Source: Lonicera japonica (Eukaryota > Streptophyta > Magnoliopsida > Dipsacales > Caprifoliaceae). Taken from it: a DNA stretch of 64,000 bases. A program made the translations under genes and the position numbers. The notes under the pieces are model-generated. The model was not told the DNA's origin and ran no database searches. It saw only the letters and a program-made list of their open reading frames with translations. The stretch's first letter is position 1, and each line of letters starts with the position of its first letter. Of the stretch, positions 10,991 through 22,456 are shown in pieces. The stretch spans positions 5,642,001 through 5,706,000 of the forward strand of contig CM038468.1 of assembly GCA_021464415.1 (NCBI GenBank), read 5' to 3'.

Positions 10991-11229
10991 CCGAGTCCAA
11001 CCTTAAACACAACCATAAAGAACACATATTTTAATGACATAAATCACATTATTTTTTTCCCTCTTACAAAACCCAATTCAATAACGTGTCCTGGCAAACA
11101 TAAATCGCATTATTTTTTTCACTCTTACAATTACAAAACCCAATGCAATAACGTGTCCTAGCAAAAATCAAGTTTCCTTTCAAACCTGAATAACAAGATC
11201 CACGAAGTTTCCTTGCAGTGGGAGTAAAA

Positions 11230-11855
11230 TTCGGTAAAGAATTGAATAATATTTTTATAAATTAAAATTTTATATTTAATTAAATTTTTAAAAAAGTGCA
11301 AAGTTAATTAATGGTAAATTTTTCAATTGTATTTTGTTATAAAATTATGCAAAATTAAGTTTGCAAAACATATTTTTTAACATATTATTATAAATGAGTG
11401 TTTAATTGACGGTGCTTTAAAATAATTTTAATAAATTATATATTCAAAACCTGTTTATTAATAAATTGCATACTATAATTTTTTTTTGGAGTTATGCAAA
11501 GTTAAGCTCGTACTCCTTATTTTCTAAAACGTTACTATATATTTGTGTTAATTTGACGTTATTTTAAAGTTTTATGAATAAAATATAAGAATATACTTGT
11601 TAAAAAATATAAACACATCATGCAAAACAAATTTATGCAAAGTTAAGTTTGTAGAAAACACAATTTTGTTCAAAGTTAAGTTTGCACTCGGTCAAATTTT
11701 TTATTTTAAAACACAATTGATAAACAAGCTCTTATTTTAGAATGATAATGATATCTAGGCTCTTATTTCTAAAAAAATATTATTCATCGTTTTTTTTTTG
11801 TTGAAAAACATTGTTACGCAAAACCTTTTACCTCATTTCCAGAGTTCTATATGTA
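11230..11855. repeat. Direct repeat, copy 1 (~0.6 kb)
   Basis: AT-rich sequence whose phrases recur in order at 12740-13386: AAATTAAGTTTGC, GTTTAATTGACGGTGCTTT, GTTATGCAAAGTTAAG and ACCTTTTACCTCATTT. The copies are diverged, and no terminal repeats or coding sequence were recognised. Confidence 0.7.
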
Positions 11856-12739
11856 TCACTAATTCATTATATCCGTTACGGTGTCTTTTGACAAACTTAC
11901 TATAAATTTCCTTTAAAAGTTGAAAAATATTTTTCTTACCTTTGATTCTTACAATTTATTCTTATCGGGTACATTACATGGGTTATACCTTTGTTATATT
12001 TTGTGAAAATACAACTCATGTAATACATGCCAGTAAGAATAGTCGGTAAGAATACCCGGTAAGTAAGTAGAGTATTACTCTAAAAAGTTTATCCACCCAA
12101 TTAATATATTAAAATTTATATTTTTTTTTCCTTTTGCTAACCATCCTAATTGAAATACAATTCCAAAAATTACAGTAATGCATTAATCAATTGGAGAGGG
12201 GACAATAGTCATTGCTCTGAATTTGGAATCCAATAAGAGCCTCTCAGTAACACTAATGCAAAATTGGATACACGAAAGTTGAAATTGAAATTGAGGTTAT
12301 CAATACAATTTTAAAGGGTTTCAAAAAAAAAAAATAGGCATAAGAAAACCATTATAGAACAATTTATGTTTATGAAGAATGTTTGAGATAAGTTAATGTG
12401 TAATTTGTCTCGTTCGGTTGTTCTTATTATGTGTAAAAGTGCAATTTAATTTTACAAATGGATTGACAATATACATTTTTATAATCCAATTTTGTATGTG
12501 AACCCTATGTGAAAAGTACTGATTTTGTAAATAATTGAACAGTTGCAAAGGAAGAGGATTGCGGGGGTAGGGGTGTTTTGGTTGAAGCAAAGTGTTAAAC
12601 CTTATTTTCTTTTTATTTTTTAGCCTAAAACAATCCATTGTTATTAGGGGATAAACTAAGTAATTGAGGTGGATATTCTACAATTAAATTAATAAAGTTA
12701 ATATTCAACAAAGATTAATTTAATAATTGTTTTTGTAAG

Positions 12740-13386
12740 TCGGGATATTGAAAAATGGAATTTGTTTAAAAAAGTTTTTTGCAAAAGAACTAAAAATTAA
12801 TATTTTTGTAATTAAGATTTGACCAAACTCTAAAATGAGTGCAAACTTAATATTACAGTTGATTTTTAAATTGTAAATTTATATGGAATCGTACAAAATT
12901 AAGTTTACACTACATGATTTTTTAGTATATTATTATAAATAAATGTTTAATTGACAGTACTTTAAAATAATTTCAACAAATTACATATTTAAAACTCATT
13001 TATTAATAAAATATACATGATAAATTTTTGGGAGTTATGCAAAGTTAAGTTTGCGCTCCTTATTTTCTAAAACATTATTATGTATTTGGGTTTATTTGAC
13101 GTTATTTTTATAATTTTATTAGTAAAACATAAGAATATACTTGTTAAAAAATATAAACACTTTACGTAAAACGAATTTGCATTAAATTTTTTGGATTGCA
13201 AAGGTAGGTCTGCACAACATATAATTTTGGACAAACCCCTCATTTTAAAACACAATTAATAAATAGGCCCGCCTTTATTTTAGAAAAATAATAAAACTAA
13301 GCCATTATTTCCAAAAATATTATTCACTGCATTTTTTTTTTGAAAAATATTATTACTCAAGACCTTTTACCTCATTTTCAGATTGA
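12740..13386. repeat. Direct repeat, copy 2 (~0.6 kb)
   Basis: Second copy of the 11230-11855 repeat in the same orientation. The sequence between the copies (11860-12740) holds no gene that I can support. Confidence 0.7.
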
Positions 13387-13617
13387 ACTAAATTCATCCA
13401 AAGGAAAATTTATATCAAATTATTATTTGATACAAGCGGACGTGGTGCTACAAGTATGTGATATTTTACAAAATGTGTCACGATTCGATCCTTCTCCTCT
13501 CTCCTCTCTCCCAAAGATATCGTATTATTATTTTATTACAATAAAGAATATAATGATATCGTAAAAGTGTAATACCTTTTTATAGTTATTTTTCTTATTA
13601 AGTATTAACCTTCACTT

Positions 13618-13841
13618 TGTTAGAATATACTATATATTACGTTTCCTATTTCTATTATACTTTCCATATTGTATTAATTGTATTGATTGTGTTCCCATTA
13701 TACTTTTCTAATTGTATCCTAGATTAGGGTTTTATTTCTAGTATATATATTCTTACTCTATTGTACATTCAATGATCAAGAAAGTAATACAATTCTTGCA
13801 TTCTCCTTCTTCAATCTCTCTTTCGTTTCTATTTCGTTACA
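13618..13841 (+). repeat. 5' LTR of Copia element A
   Basis: Starts TGTTAGAATATA and ends CGTTACA. It differs from the 3' LTR at three positions by eye: one in the CTTTTCTAA region and two in TTCTTGCATTCTCC. Confidence 0.95.
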
Positions 13842-13852
13842 TGGTATCAGAG
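13842..13852 (+). other. Primer-binding site of Copia element A
   Basis: TGGTATCAGAG directly follows the 5' LTR and is the standard complement of the initiator tRNA-Met 3' end used by plant Copia elements. Confidence 0.95.
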
Positions 13853-14024
13853 GGATTCATCCTCCTCTAGAACCAATCTCTCATCTAATCATCAACCAAA
13901 TCCAAATAAAAAACCCTAGCCTCATCAACCCAAGCAACCAACCAATCAAAAACCCTAGCTTTATTCAACTGTCGATCCACTGTTCGAAGCCCTACAGAAC
14001 CTCGATTAACCCAAAACATATACC

Positions 14025-14300
14025 AAAAGCTTCGTCTTTTCAATACGAACCAAACCCCGTTGAAAACACCCCATTCGGACATCACACGCGCTCTCACGCG
14101 CCTCTGCAAGATCTCCCAGTCGCGCAGCCCAGATCCCACGCGCACCCTCCTTTCTTGATCAATCGCCACCTCGATACATTACCCTAAACCACCCATATAA
14201 TATACCAAAATCTTCGTCTCTTCAATACGAACCAAACGCCGTCAAACTCACCCTAATCGGAGTTTGCACGCGCTTCCACGCGCCTCTGGAACACAGCCAC
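14025..14300 (+). repeat. Duplicated leader segment in Copia element A
   Basis: Two related ~100-base segments, near 14025-14110 and 14200-14290, each run CTTCGTCT..TTCAATACGAACCAAAC and end in an ACGCGC..CACGCGCCTCTG motif. The untranslated leader therefore contains an internal tandem duplication. Confidence 0.7.
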
Positions 14301-14505
14301 GCGCCACTGCCCTAAAAACCCTAAACCGATTTTTTTTCTGAACCGGTTCTTACTCCCTTGACCGGTTCACCTATATCTAACCCAGTTTTGTTCACTCTAA
14401 GACCGGTTCCCCGCTAAATCAACCGCTCCGGATCCGTTTCTGGCCTCAGATCTCTCAGAATCAGATTAGTTTTTACAGATATTGTGTTATTTTACACGTT
14501 TCTCA

Positions 14506-17500
14506 ATGGAAAAGCACGAGTTTTCGCGTCCGATTTCTGTCGTTCTCAATGGCACCAACTATGTTCAATGGTCCCAAGCCATGACAAGTTTTCTGAAGTC
14601 TCGTAAGTCCTGGAGAATTGTTACTGGAGAAGTTGTTAAGCCAACCAAGAAAACCGATGAAACTGACGATAAGTTCAATGATCGCCTTGATGATTGGGAA
14701 AGCAAAAATGGTGATATTATCACATGGGTTCGGAATACATCTATCTCTCGTATAGGGCAGCAGATTGGTTGTTTTTCCACTGGGAAGGAAGTCTGGAATT
14801 TTCTACAATCTAGGTACACTCCAAAAGACTTCTCTCATCAATACCAGTTGCTTACTGCTTTACATTCTAAAACCCAACAACCCGAGCAATCAATTGATGA
14901 TTATTTATCTGACCTTCAAGCTATTTGGGATCAGTTAGCCCAATCCGAACCTTCTTTTTGTGAGCATGATGCAGAAAAATTTGAAACATACCGAGATAAC
15001 CAGCGTGTTATCACTCTTCTAATGGGACTTCACGATAAATTCGAACCAGTTCGGGCTGCTCTACTCCATCGCAGTCCATTACCGTCTCTTAATGATGTCA
15101 CGACAGAGCTTCTCTCTGAAGAAACTCGGTTCGCCACTCGGGCCCACAATTTTAATGCTGTTTTAGCCGTTCCAAGCTCGAAACCTACAAAAAACTCGTT
15201 TTCTCGAGAATGTTCGTACTGTTATGCCACCACCCATATGCTACTAAAGTGTCCAATTAGGACGTGTTTCTTTTGCAAAAAGGTGGGACCAGGTCACTTT
15301 CAAGCCGATTGTTACAAGAACCCATCTAGGAGATCCTCCTCTAGATCCTCCTCTAGCACCATCACCGCTGCCACCACTGATTCTTCTGAAGCAGACATTT
15401 CTACTGCACCAGTGACTCTAGCTGACATCACAGCTCTTCTGAAACAGGTTACATCCTCTTCTGGTTCTGCTATGGCCACCACCATAGGTACATCTTGGTT
15501 CTTTGATTCTGGCTGCTGCAATCATATGACTTCTGATCATACTATTTTCACATCTAAAAGTCATAATTCTCATACACCCACCATTAAAACTGCTGATGGC
15601 TCTCAATTATCTGTTAGTCATGTTGGAACGGTTACTACTCCTAGCCTCTCTTTACCTGCTACATTTTATATTCCCAAATTGACTATCAACCTTATTTCTG
15701 TTGGTCAACTATGTGATCTTGGACTGAATGTTATATTTTCCTCGTCTGGTTGTCATGTGCAAGATCCTCAGACGGGACAAATTATTGGGATAGGCCGTAA
15801 AGTTGGCCGCATGTTCGAGCTCATACACCTCCGTACCGCACCCACTCCTATTGTTGCATCCACACCACCTGTTGCATCCCCACCAACTGTTTCTTCATTT
15901 GAGTTGTGGCATTCCCGTTTAGGACATGTGTCTTTTGATCGTCTTCGTTCTATTGTGTCATCTGGTCAGTTAGGGTCAATAAAGTCTGAGAAATTGTCTT
16001 GTTTATCTTGTCAACTTGGAAAACAACTGGCATTATGTTTTAATAAAAATGATTTTATTTCTTCAGCACCATTTGATCTTATTCATTCTGATGTGTGGGG
16101 ACCCTCTCCACATTCTACTATGGGGGGTTCAAAATATTTTGTTATCTTTTTGGATGATTATAGTCGTTTTACTTGGATCTATCTTATGAAAACTCGTTCA
16201 GAATTACCCCAAATCTATATTAATTTTGCTCGCATGATTCAAACTCAGTTTTCTCGTCCAATAAAAATTTTTCGAGCTGATAATGCCATGGAATATAAGG
16301 GAACCTCATTTCTTAAATTTCTCCGTGAACAAGGCACTGTTTCTCAATATTCTTGTCCCGGTACATCTCAACAAAATGGTCGTGCTGAACGCAAGCACCG
16401 ACATATTCTTGATACTGTTCGCACACTTCTTATCTCTAGTAGTTGTCCTGAAAGGTTTTGGGGGGAAGCCGCACTTACTGCTATTTACACTATCAATCGT
16501 ATCCCTATTCCCTTCCTTCAGCATCAATCTCCATATGAGAGGCTTCATGGTACCTCTCCTGATTACAATTTCTTACGAGTCTTCGGTTGTGCTTGTTTTG
16601 TGTTACTCCAGCCTCATGAACATTCTAAATTGGAACCACGTGCTCGTCTTTGTTGCTTCTTGGGGTATGGGATAGAACATAAAGGTTATCGGTGTTGGGA
16701 TCCTATTTCCAAACGCTTACGAATTTCTCGTCATGTTGTCATTTGGGAACATAAAATGTTCTCCTCTCTATCCAAATTTTATGTCCTTGAAGAATCACCA
16801 CTTCCGTTCTTTACTCATTCATCTCTTGACCTTTTCACCCCTGAACTTGAGGGTCCAGTTGTCACATTCCCACCAGAACCTGAACCTGAACCAGAAGCCA
16901 CACTATCACCACCTCAACCTCCCAGTCCAACACCTCCTGAACCATCCTCACCTGACGTCATTTCTTCCAATGAGCTTCAATATACGGCACCTCCCAATGA
17001 TGATGTCTCGCCTGCTGATCCTGTCATACCTCCACCACAACGACAGTCCACTCGGGTAAGAGAGCTCCCTCATCACCTTCGTGATTACCATTGTTATTCT
17101 ACTATGATATCTCACTATGAACCCACATCCTATAAGGAAGCTAGTACTAATCCACTTTGGCAGCAAGCTATGACAGAAGAATTACAAGCTTTAGATAAAG
17201 CGCATACCTGAGATCTTGTGACTCTTCCTCCTGGAAAATCTGCAGTTGGGTGTAAATGGGTGTATAAAATCAAGACACGATCTGACGGTTCGATTGACCG
17301 ATACAAAGCTCGTCTCGTAGCCAAAGGGTTCAATCAGGAGTATGGTATAGACTATGAAGAAACTTTTGCTCCTGTGGCTCGAATGACGTCTGTTCGCAGT
17401 CTTATTGCTATTGCTGCCGTTCGCAAATGGGATCTTTTTCAGATGGATGTTAAAAATGTCTTTCTTAATGGGGACCTCACAGAAGAAGTATATATGAAAC

Positions 17501-18648
17501 CACCTCCCGGTTATTCACACCAGTCTACTCAGGTCTGCAAACTTCGTCGTGCTCTATATGGACTCAAGCAAGCTCCCCGAGCTTGGTTCGTAAAATTTAG
17601 CTCTACCATCACAAAGCTTGGTTATTCATCCAGTTCGTCAGACTCAGGCCTCTTTATTCGAAAGACAGATTCTGGGACTATTATTCTTCTCCTCTATGTG
17701 GATGATATGATAATTACTGGGGATGATATTTCTGGTATCTCAGATCTCAAACAATCTCTCAGTCAGTTTTTTGAAATGAAGGATCTTGGTCGTCTCAACT
17801 ACTTCTTAGGGCTGGAAGTCCTTTCTGATTCAACAGGTTACTATTTATCTTAAGTGAAATACACTTCTGACGTTCTGGCTCGTGCTGGTCTCACTGACTG
17901 TAAAACTGCATCTACTCCATTGGACACCAATGTTAGACTTACTCCGTTTGATGGTACTCCTCTCTCTGATGGAACTTTATACAGACAGTTAGTTGGCAGT
18001 CTGGTTTATCTTACTGTTACTCCCCCGGATATTGCTTATGCTGTCCATGTTGTTAGTCAGTTTATGGCTGCTCTTCGCTCTACTCATTTTGATGCTGTTA
18101 TTCGGATTCTTCGTTATCTCAAAGGAACAGTTTTTCATGGGCTTCACTACTCCTCAAAGTCATCTTTTGTATTAAGGGTTTATTCTGATGCAGACTGGGC
18201 CGGTGACCCTACGGATCGTCGGTCTATTACTGGTTACTGTTTCTTCCTCGGGGACTCACTTCTTACTTGGCGTAGTAAGAAACAGTCTGTTGTTTCTCGA
18301 TCAAGCACTGAGGCTGAATACCGCGCTCTTGCTGATACTTCACAAGAACTAATATGGCTTCGACGCCTCCTCGATGACTTAGGTGCTCCTCAAGACTCTG
18401 CTACTACTCTTTATTGTGACAACCGTAGTGCCATTCAAATCAGTCACAATGACGTCTTTCATGAACGAACTAAACACATTGAGATTGATTGTCACTTTAT
18501 TCGCCAGCATATTCGCAATCTGTACATTCGTCTTATGCCCGTATCTTCAGATGACCAACCTGCAGATCTCTTCACTAAAGCTCACCAGCCTAGCCGTTTC
18601 CAAGCATTGATTTCCAAACTCCAGCTGGTCTCTCACTTACCACCTTGA
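14506..18648 (+). pseudogene. Copia gag-pol polyprotein with two nonsense codons
   Basis: One frame of 1,381 codons from ATG 14506 to TGA 18648, broken by TGA at 17209-17211 (Trp expected) and TAA at 17851-17853 (Gln expected). Order: gag domain; CCHC knuckle CSYC-x4-H-x4-C near residue 236 and a second extended CX2CX6HX4C knuckle; protease DSG near 331; HHCC pre-integrase segment from about 466; integrase D-D-E near 527-640; reverse transcriptase with YVDDM near 1064; RNase H with SDADW near 1227 and CDN near 1305. All catalytic motifs are present, so the two point changes are the only obvious lesions. Both fit C-to-T or G-to-A transitions. I chose ATG 14506 rather than the upstream TTG. Confidence 0.95.
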
Positions 18649-18650
18649 GT

Positions 18651-18661
18651 TTGAGGGGGGG
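18651..18661 (+). other. Polypurine tract of Copia element A
   Basis: A TTGAGGGGGGG-type purine run lies immediately upstream of the 3' LTR, where plus-strand DNA synthesis is primed. Confidence 0.9.
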
Positions 18662-18885
18662 TGTTAGAATATACTATATATTACGTTTCCTATTTCTATT
18701 ATACTTTCCATATTGTATTAATTGTATTGATTGTGTTCCCATTATACTTTCCTAATTGTATCCTAGATTAGGGTTTTATTTCTAGTATATATATTCTTAC
18801 TCTATTGTACATTCAATGATCAAGAAAGTAATACAATTCTTTCATTATCCTTCTTCAATCTCTCTTTCGTTTCTATTTCGTTACA
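18662..18885 (+). repeat. 3' LTR of Copia element A
   Basis: A 224-bp direct copy of 13618-13841, starting TGTTAG and ending TTACA, followed by the CACTT target duplication. Confidence 0.95.
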
Positions 18886-18890
18886 CACTT

Positions 18891-19510
18891 AATTAATAAA
18901 AAAGAAAAAACTCGATTCTCTAGAGATTTGCGTTGCTAGCGGTAGCTTGGGGTGTTTGGATGGACAGAAACAAACATATCCTTGAAAGGAAAAGTTGCAC
19001 AGAAGCTCAGTTGAAGATTTGTGAAGCATATTTTATTTCTTATAGGATGAATGTTTTCTATATAAGAATATAATGATAAAATAAATAAATATTATCATAC
19101 CGGGAAGTTTAAATTTATGAGTTTCCAGGAAGTTTACTTTTACTCATTGACACTGGAACCATACCAACCCCTACGCGTCTACGCCTCGAACTCCGTACTA
19201 TAAAGTGGGGACTCGTCGAATAATAACAATTGTGCACGATATTTTCTAGCGAACGAGAGAGTAGTAAGATCGAGTATTCTACCTTGTTATTCTTAATAAT
19301 TGATTTTAAGTGGAGATTGATCGAGTTACAATTTTATGTACAGAGAGAGATATAATAGTGTGCAATCAACGATTCGCTCCAGTTGCAAGCACATAATATT
19401 TTTTTTTGGTTCTCACTATCGAGTGGAGATTAATCTCTCAAAATTTGGTCAGGCACATTGACGTGAACGTGTCTCTATCACTAGCCATTTACCGGGTTCA
19501 AAATGAATTG
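18891..19510. other. Flank with possible LINE remnant
   Basis: At about 18950-19060 a plus-strand frame reads AWGVWMDRNKHILER, loosely like the C-terminal segment of plant non-LTR retrotransposon proteins (W-x2-RN motif). The similarity is weak. The rest holds nothing I can name. Confidence 0.25.
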
Positions 19511-20220
19511 CTTAGACCATCTCTTATGGGTCTTGTAAAAATGTAGTGTAAAAGTGGATATTTAGTTTATTAATGAAGATAAAAATGCAGCGGTGAAAAT
19601 ATAAAAATAGCTCCCACGACACATCATGTGTCGGGGGAGAATATGTGAGTTTGGCCGACACATCATGTGTCGTGTCAATGAAATTAATTTATGAAAGAGT
19701 AGAGAGAGAGTATATGAAGAATCTGGAGAAAGTGGAGAAAGTGGAAACAAAAAATTGACAACACATGGGAGAAAGATGAAGGAAAAAGAAGAAGAGAAAA
19801 AAGTGCTTTTCTTTTCTTTCTGCTCGAGAGAGAGAGAGAGTAGAGAGAGTATGATTCTTGTGTCTTGCTTTTCTTTTATTTCTGCTTGAGGAAGGAAAAA
19901 GAAGAAAGGAAAGGGGAGAAAGATGATAACAATGGAGGAGCAGAAATATGACGACTGAGTGCAAAAAAATCCATGCCCTCACACGACACTTGATGTGTCG
20001 TGGGAGTGGCAAATTTATGCCTCCCGATACATCATGTGTTGTGGAAGGGTAATTTCACTGTCCCGACATATGATTTATCATGCTAGATATAATATTGTCA
20101 GCCTGTAAATATACCTCCCCTTTACACTTTTTCCTCCGAATTTACATTTTTAAACTAAGCGGTGGGGCATCAATATATGTATATTTAGCTTTTTACCCTA
20201 CCCAGTAGAGATGGTCTAAG
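19511..20220. mobile_element. MITE-like element with palindromic motif repeats
   Basis: Bounded by perfect 14-bp inverted termini, CTTAGACCATCTCT and AGAGATGGTCTAAG. No clear target duplication was found. Inside are five copies of a palindrome based on CGACACATCATGTGTCG (near 19617, 19659, 19983, 20024 and 20063) and two related CTTTTCTTT..CTGCT(C/T)GAG segments. It has no coding potential. Confidence 0.6.
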
Positions 20221-20234
20221 TGCTGCACGAGGTC

Positions 20235-20302
20235 TACTTTACTCTTAAAAAGGCTGCAATCTATACATTCAAGGCGTGAGGGTCGAAAGAGGAGAATCAT
20301 CG
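20235..20302 (+). pseudogene. Duplicated fragment of TIR coding sequence
   Basis: The stretch ATCTATACATTCAAGG..GTGAGGGTCGAAAGAGGAGAATC closely matches the TIR exon at about 20430-20470. It therefore looks like a short partial duplication of TIR sequence placed just before the gene's start. Confidence 0.6.
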
Positions 20303-20308
20303 CATCTC

Positions 20309-21306
20309 ATGGGAGATGATTATCATCATTGGGGTGGGAAGTACGATGTGTTCTTAAGCTTTAGAGGGGAAGATATAAGGAAGACTTTCATTGATCACCT
20401 CCACTCCGCTCTCGAAAGGGGTGGGATCTACACATTCAAGGATGACGTGAGGCTCGAAAGAGGGGAATCGATGTTGGATTAATTTTTATATTAATTTAAC
20501 TTTGGTCCACACATGTATATTATTAATGTGTGTCATCATTTACAAGCCTAAAATTAAGTGATCTAATTTAAAGTTTTAAGTAGGCTTGAGGTTATTTGTC
20601 ATGGAACTAATGTGTAGATGCCATTATGTGAATTCTATTTCTATGAGGGGCAGAAATAGAATTATCAGAAAGTTCAGGGTGAACTTATGTAATTACGGCA
20701 TTGGTCCCCAACCCATCCATCCTTATATAAGTTGTCTTTTATCAATGGAGACACATAACAGAGCCATTTATTCTCTACATCCTCTTAAGGAGAATACTAA
20801 GGGATATAGAAGGGGAAAGGGTTGGAAGATCAATTGCCATACGAAAATTGACGCTAAAGTCCGCTGCATCGATCAATCAATTTCAATGGAGACAGGTACA
20901 CACACTTCTCTTTTGTAATCTCTTGGCACTAGATATGATGCACGATCCTAGAATTGATGTTGTCTAGGACACTCAATTATTACTAACAATCGATAGCACC
21001 CGCACTCCTCAAAGCAATCGATGAATCCATGATTACAATCATCGTTTTCTCCAAAAATTAAGCTTCCTCCCGGTGGTGTTTGGAGGAGCTTGCCAAGATC
21101 ATGGACCGCCTTGGACCGCACACACTAGTTATCCCGATATTCTATGACGTTCATCCCACACAAGTACGGAATCCAGATGAACAAGGGTATTTTGGGGACA
21201 ATATTATTAGCCAACACCAACACCACCCGGCCAAGCTGGAAACGTGGAGAAAAGCCCTTAAAGATGCAGCAAACTTATCTGGATATGTTTTGAACACTGC
21301 CGATGG
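20309..21306 (+). pseudogene. TNL exon 1: TIR domain, split by a solo LTR
   Basis: The first part starts at ATG 20309 and contains YDVFLSFRGEDIRKTF. The solo LTR at 20472-20988 then interrupts it, and the domain resumes with SRWCLEELAKIM, which carries the conserved catalytic Glu, and FYDVHPTQVRNP. A TAA at 21059-21061 stands where Tyr is usual in the FSKNYASS motif, so excision of the LTR alone would not reopen the frame. The exon ends GAT GG before a GT at 21307, phase-compatible with the AG at 27896-27897. Confidence 0.9.
20472..20988 (+). mobile_element. Solo LTR inserted in the TIR exon
   Basis: A 517-bp segment starts TGTTGG and ends CTAACA, flanked by exact 5-bp duplications ATCGA at 20467-20471 and 20989-20993. 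It has a TATA-like TTATATAAG near 20724 and no internal coding region. These are the hallmarks of a solo LTR left by LTR-LTR recombination. Element family not identified. Confidence 0.88.
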
Positions 21307-21334
21307 GTAACCACTCTACTAATTAAATTATTAT

Positions 21335-21725
21335 GTGTGTATATATATATATATACTATTATACAAAGTTAGGATCAATTTTTATTTGAAGCTGTGTGTG
21401 AACTTTTGAGAATCGCCTATTTTATCCCCGCAATTTCTTTTCATTAAAAAAATATTATGTATATATTTATATACTATTATACAAAGTTAGGATCAATTTC
21501 AATTTGAAGCTATGTGTGAACTTTTGAGAATCGCCTATTTTATCCATGCAGTTTCTTTTCATTAAAAAAATATTATGTGTATATTTATATACTATTATAC
21601 AAAGTTAGGACCAATTTCAATTTGATGCTGTGTGTGAACTTTTGAGAATAGCCTATTTTATCCTTGCAGTTTCTTTTCATTAAAAAAATATTATGTGTAT
21701 ATATATATACTATTATACAAATTTC
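21335..21725. repeat. Tandem repeat in TNL intron 1, ~120-bp unit
   Basis: ACTATTATACAAAGTTAGG recurs near 21352, 21471 and 21591, with a shortened form near 21709. Units include GAATCGCCTATTTTATCC and end in an A-rich ATTAAAAAAATATTATG. About three and a half copies. Confidence 0.88.
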
Positions 21726-21862
21726 GACCACCATGAAGCAATCTTGAACCTTTGACAAATTAATATGTTGTTCATTTACTAGACCACTTAACATCATTTT
21801 TGTATATTTCAGTTTGAATTAGATATAATTGAGTAGTACAATGTGCTGGTTAGTCTAGTATA

Positions 21863-22104
21863 CTAGGGGTAGTCCGTGCCTACGGCACTTCGATTCGATG
21901 TAATTGAGTGGTCCAATCTTTGGAATAGTGTGTAAGAGAGAAGTGAGAATGTTTGAGAAATAGAGAAGTAATGAAGGTGATAAGAGAAATATATATATAT
22001 ATTTACCTAAAGATAACAAATCTACCGTTGAAATTAGAGTATCTAACCTGAGCCTTACAAAGTTTTATCCCTTATACATTTTTTTTTCTAATTTATTATA
22101 TAGA
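21863..22104 (-). mobile_element. Short non-autonomous Helitron (242 bp)
   Basis: On the minus strand it starts TCTATATAATAAATTAG after an A (GA at 22103-22104) and ends in CTAG (21866-21863) before a T. A perfect stem, GTGCC-GTA-GGCAC, lies about 10 bases inside the 3' end. All structural Helitron features are present within 242 bp. Confidence 0.75.
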
Positions 22105-22456
22105 TATGTATATAGTACACTCTTGATGCATAGGGCCAGCCCTGAACATAGGTAACCCGGGCTGCCGTCATATGTATTAAAATGATTGTCTGTTGGTAAA
22201 ATTTGCTTGTGGTGGTGGCTTGAGTTTAAAATTTTTGATACGACTGCTCCTTAGTTCGAGCCCTGGGAGTGGGATAGGAGGCTGCCATCTTTTATTTCTT
22301 TTAAATATGCTTTAGTCCAATTGTCCAACTACAATTAAAATAACCCTACATTATATCTAAAGTTAGTAGTAGCCACTTCCCACCACGTAACCGATATTTT
22401 ATTAGCTTTTTTAACGAGATTTTAAGTTAATTCCCTTTTTTTCCGTAGTCTTCATA

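Larger units (their letters stand above)
13618..18885 (+). mobile_element. Full-length Ty1/Copia retrotransposon (element A)
   Basis: A complete element with two 224-bp LTRs, a tRNA-Met primer site at 13842, one gag-pol frame and a polypurine tract at about 18651-18661. It is flanked by an exact 5-bp target duplication, CACTT, at 13613-13617 and 18886-18890. The LTRs differ at about three of 224 positions, so the insertion is recent. Two nonsense codons in gag-pol make it non-autonomous. Confidence 0.97.

Noticed and set aside
20276..20308. Upstream in-frame extension before the TIR ATG
   Set aside because: It starts from GTG and corresponds to the duplicated TIR fragment; ATG 20309 lies closest to the TIR domain.
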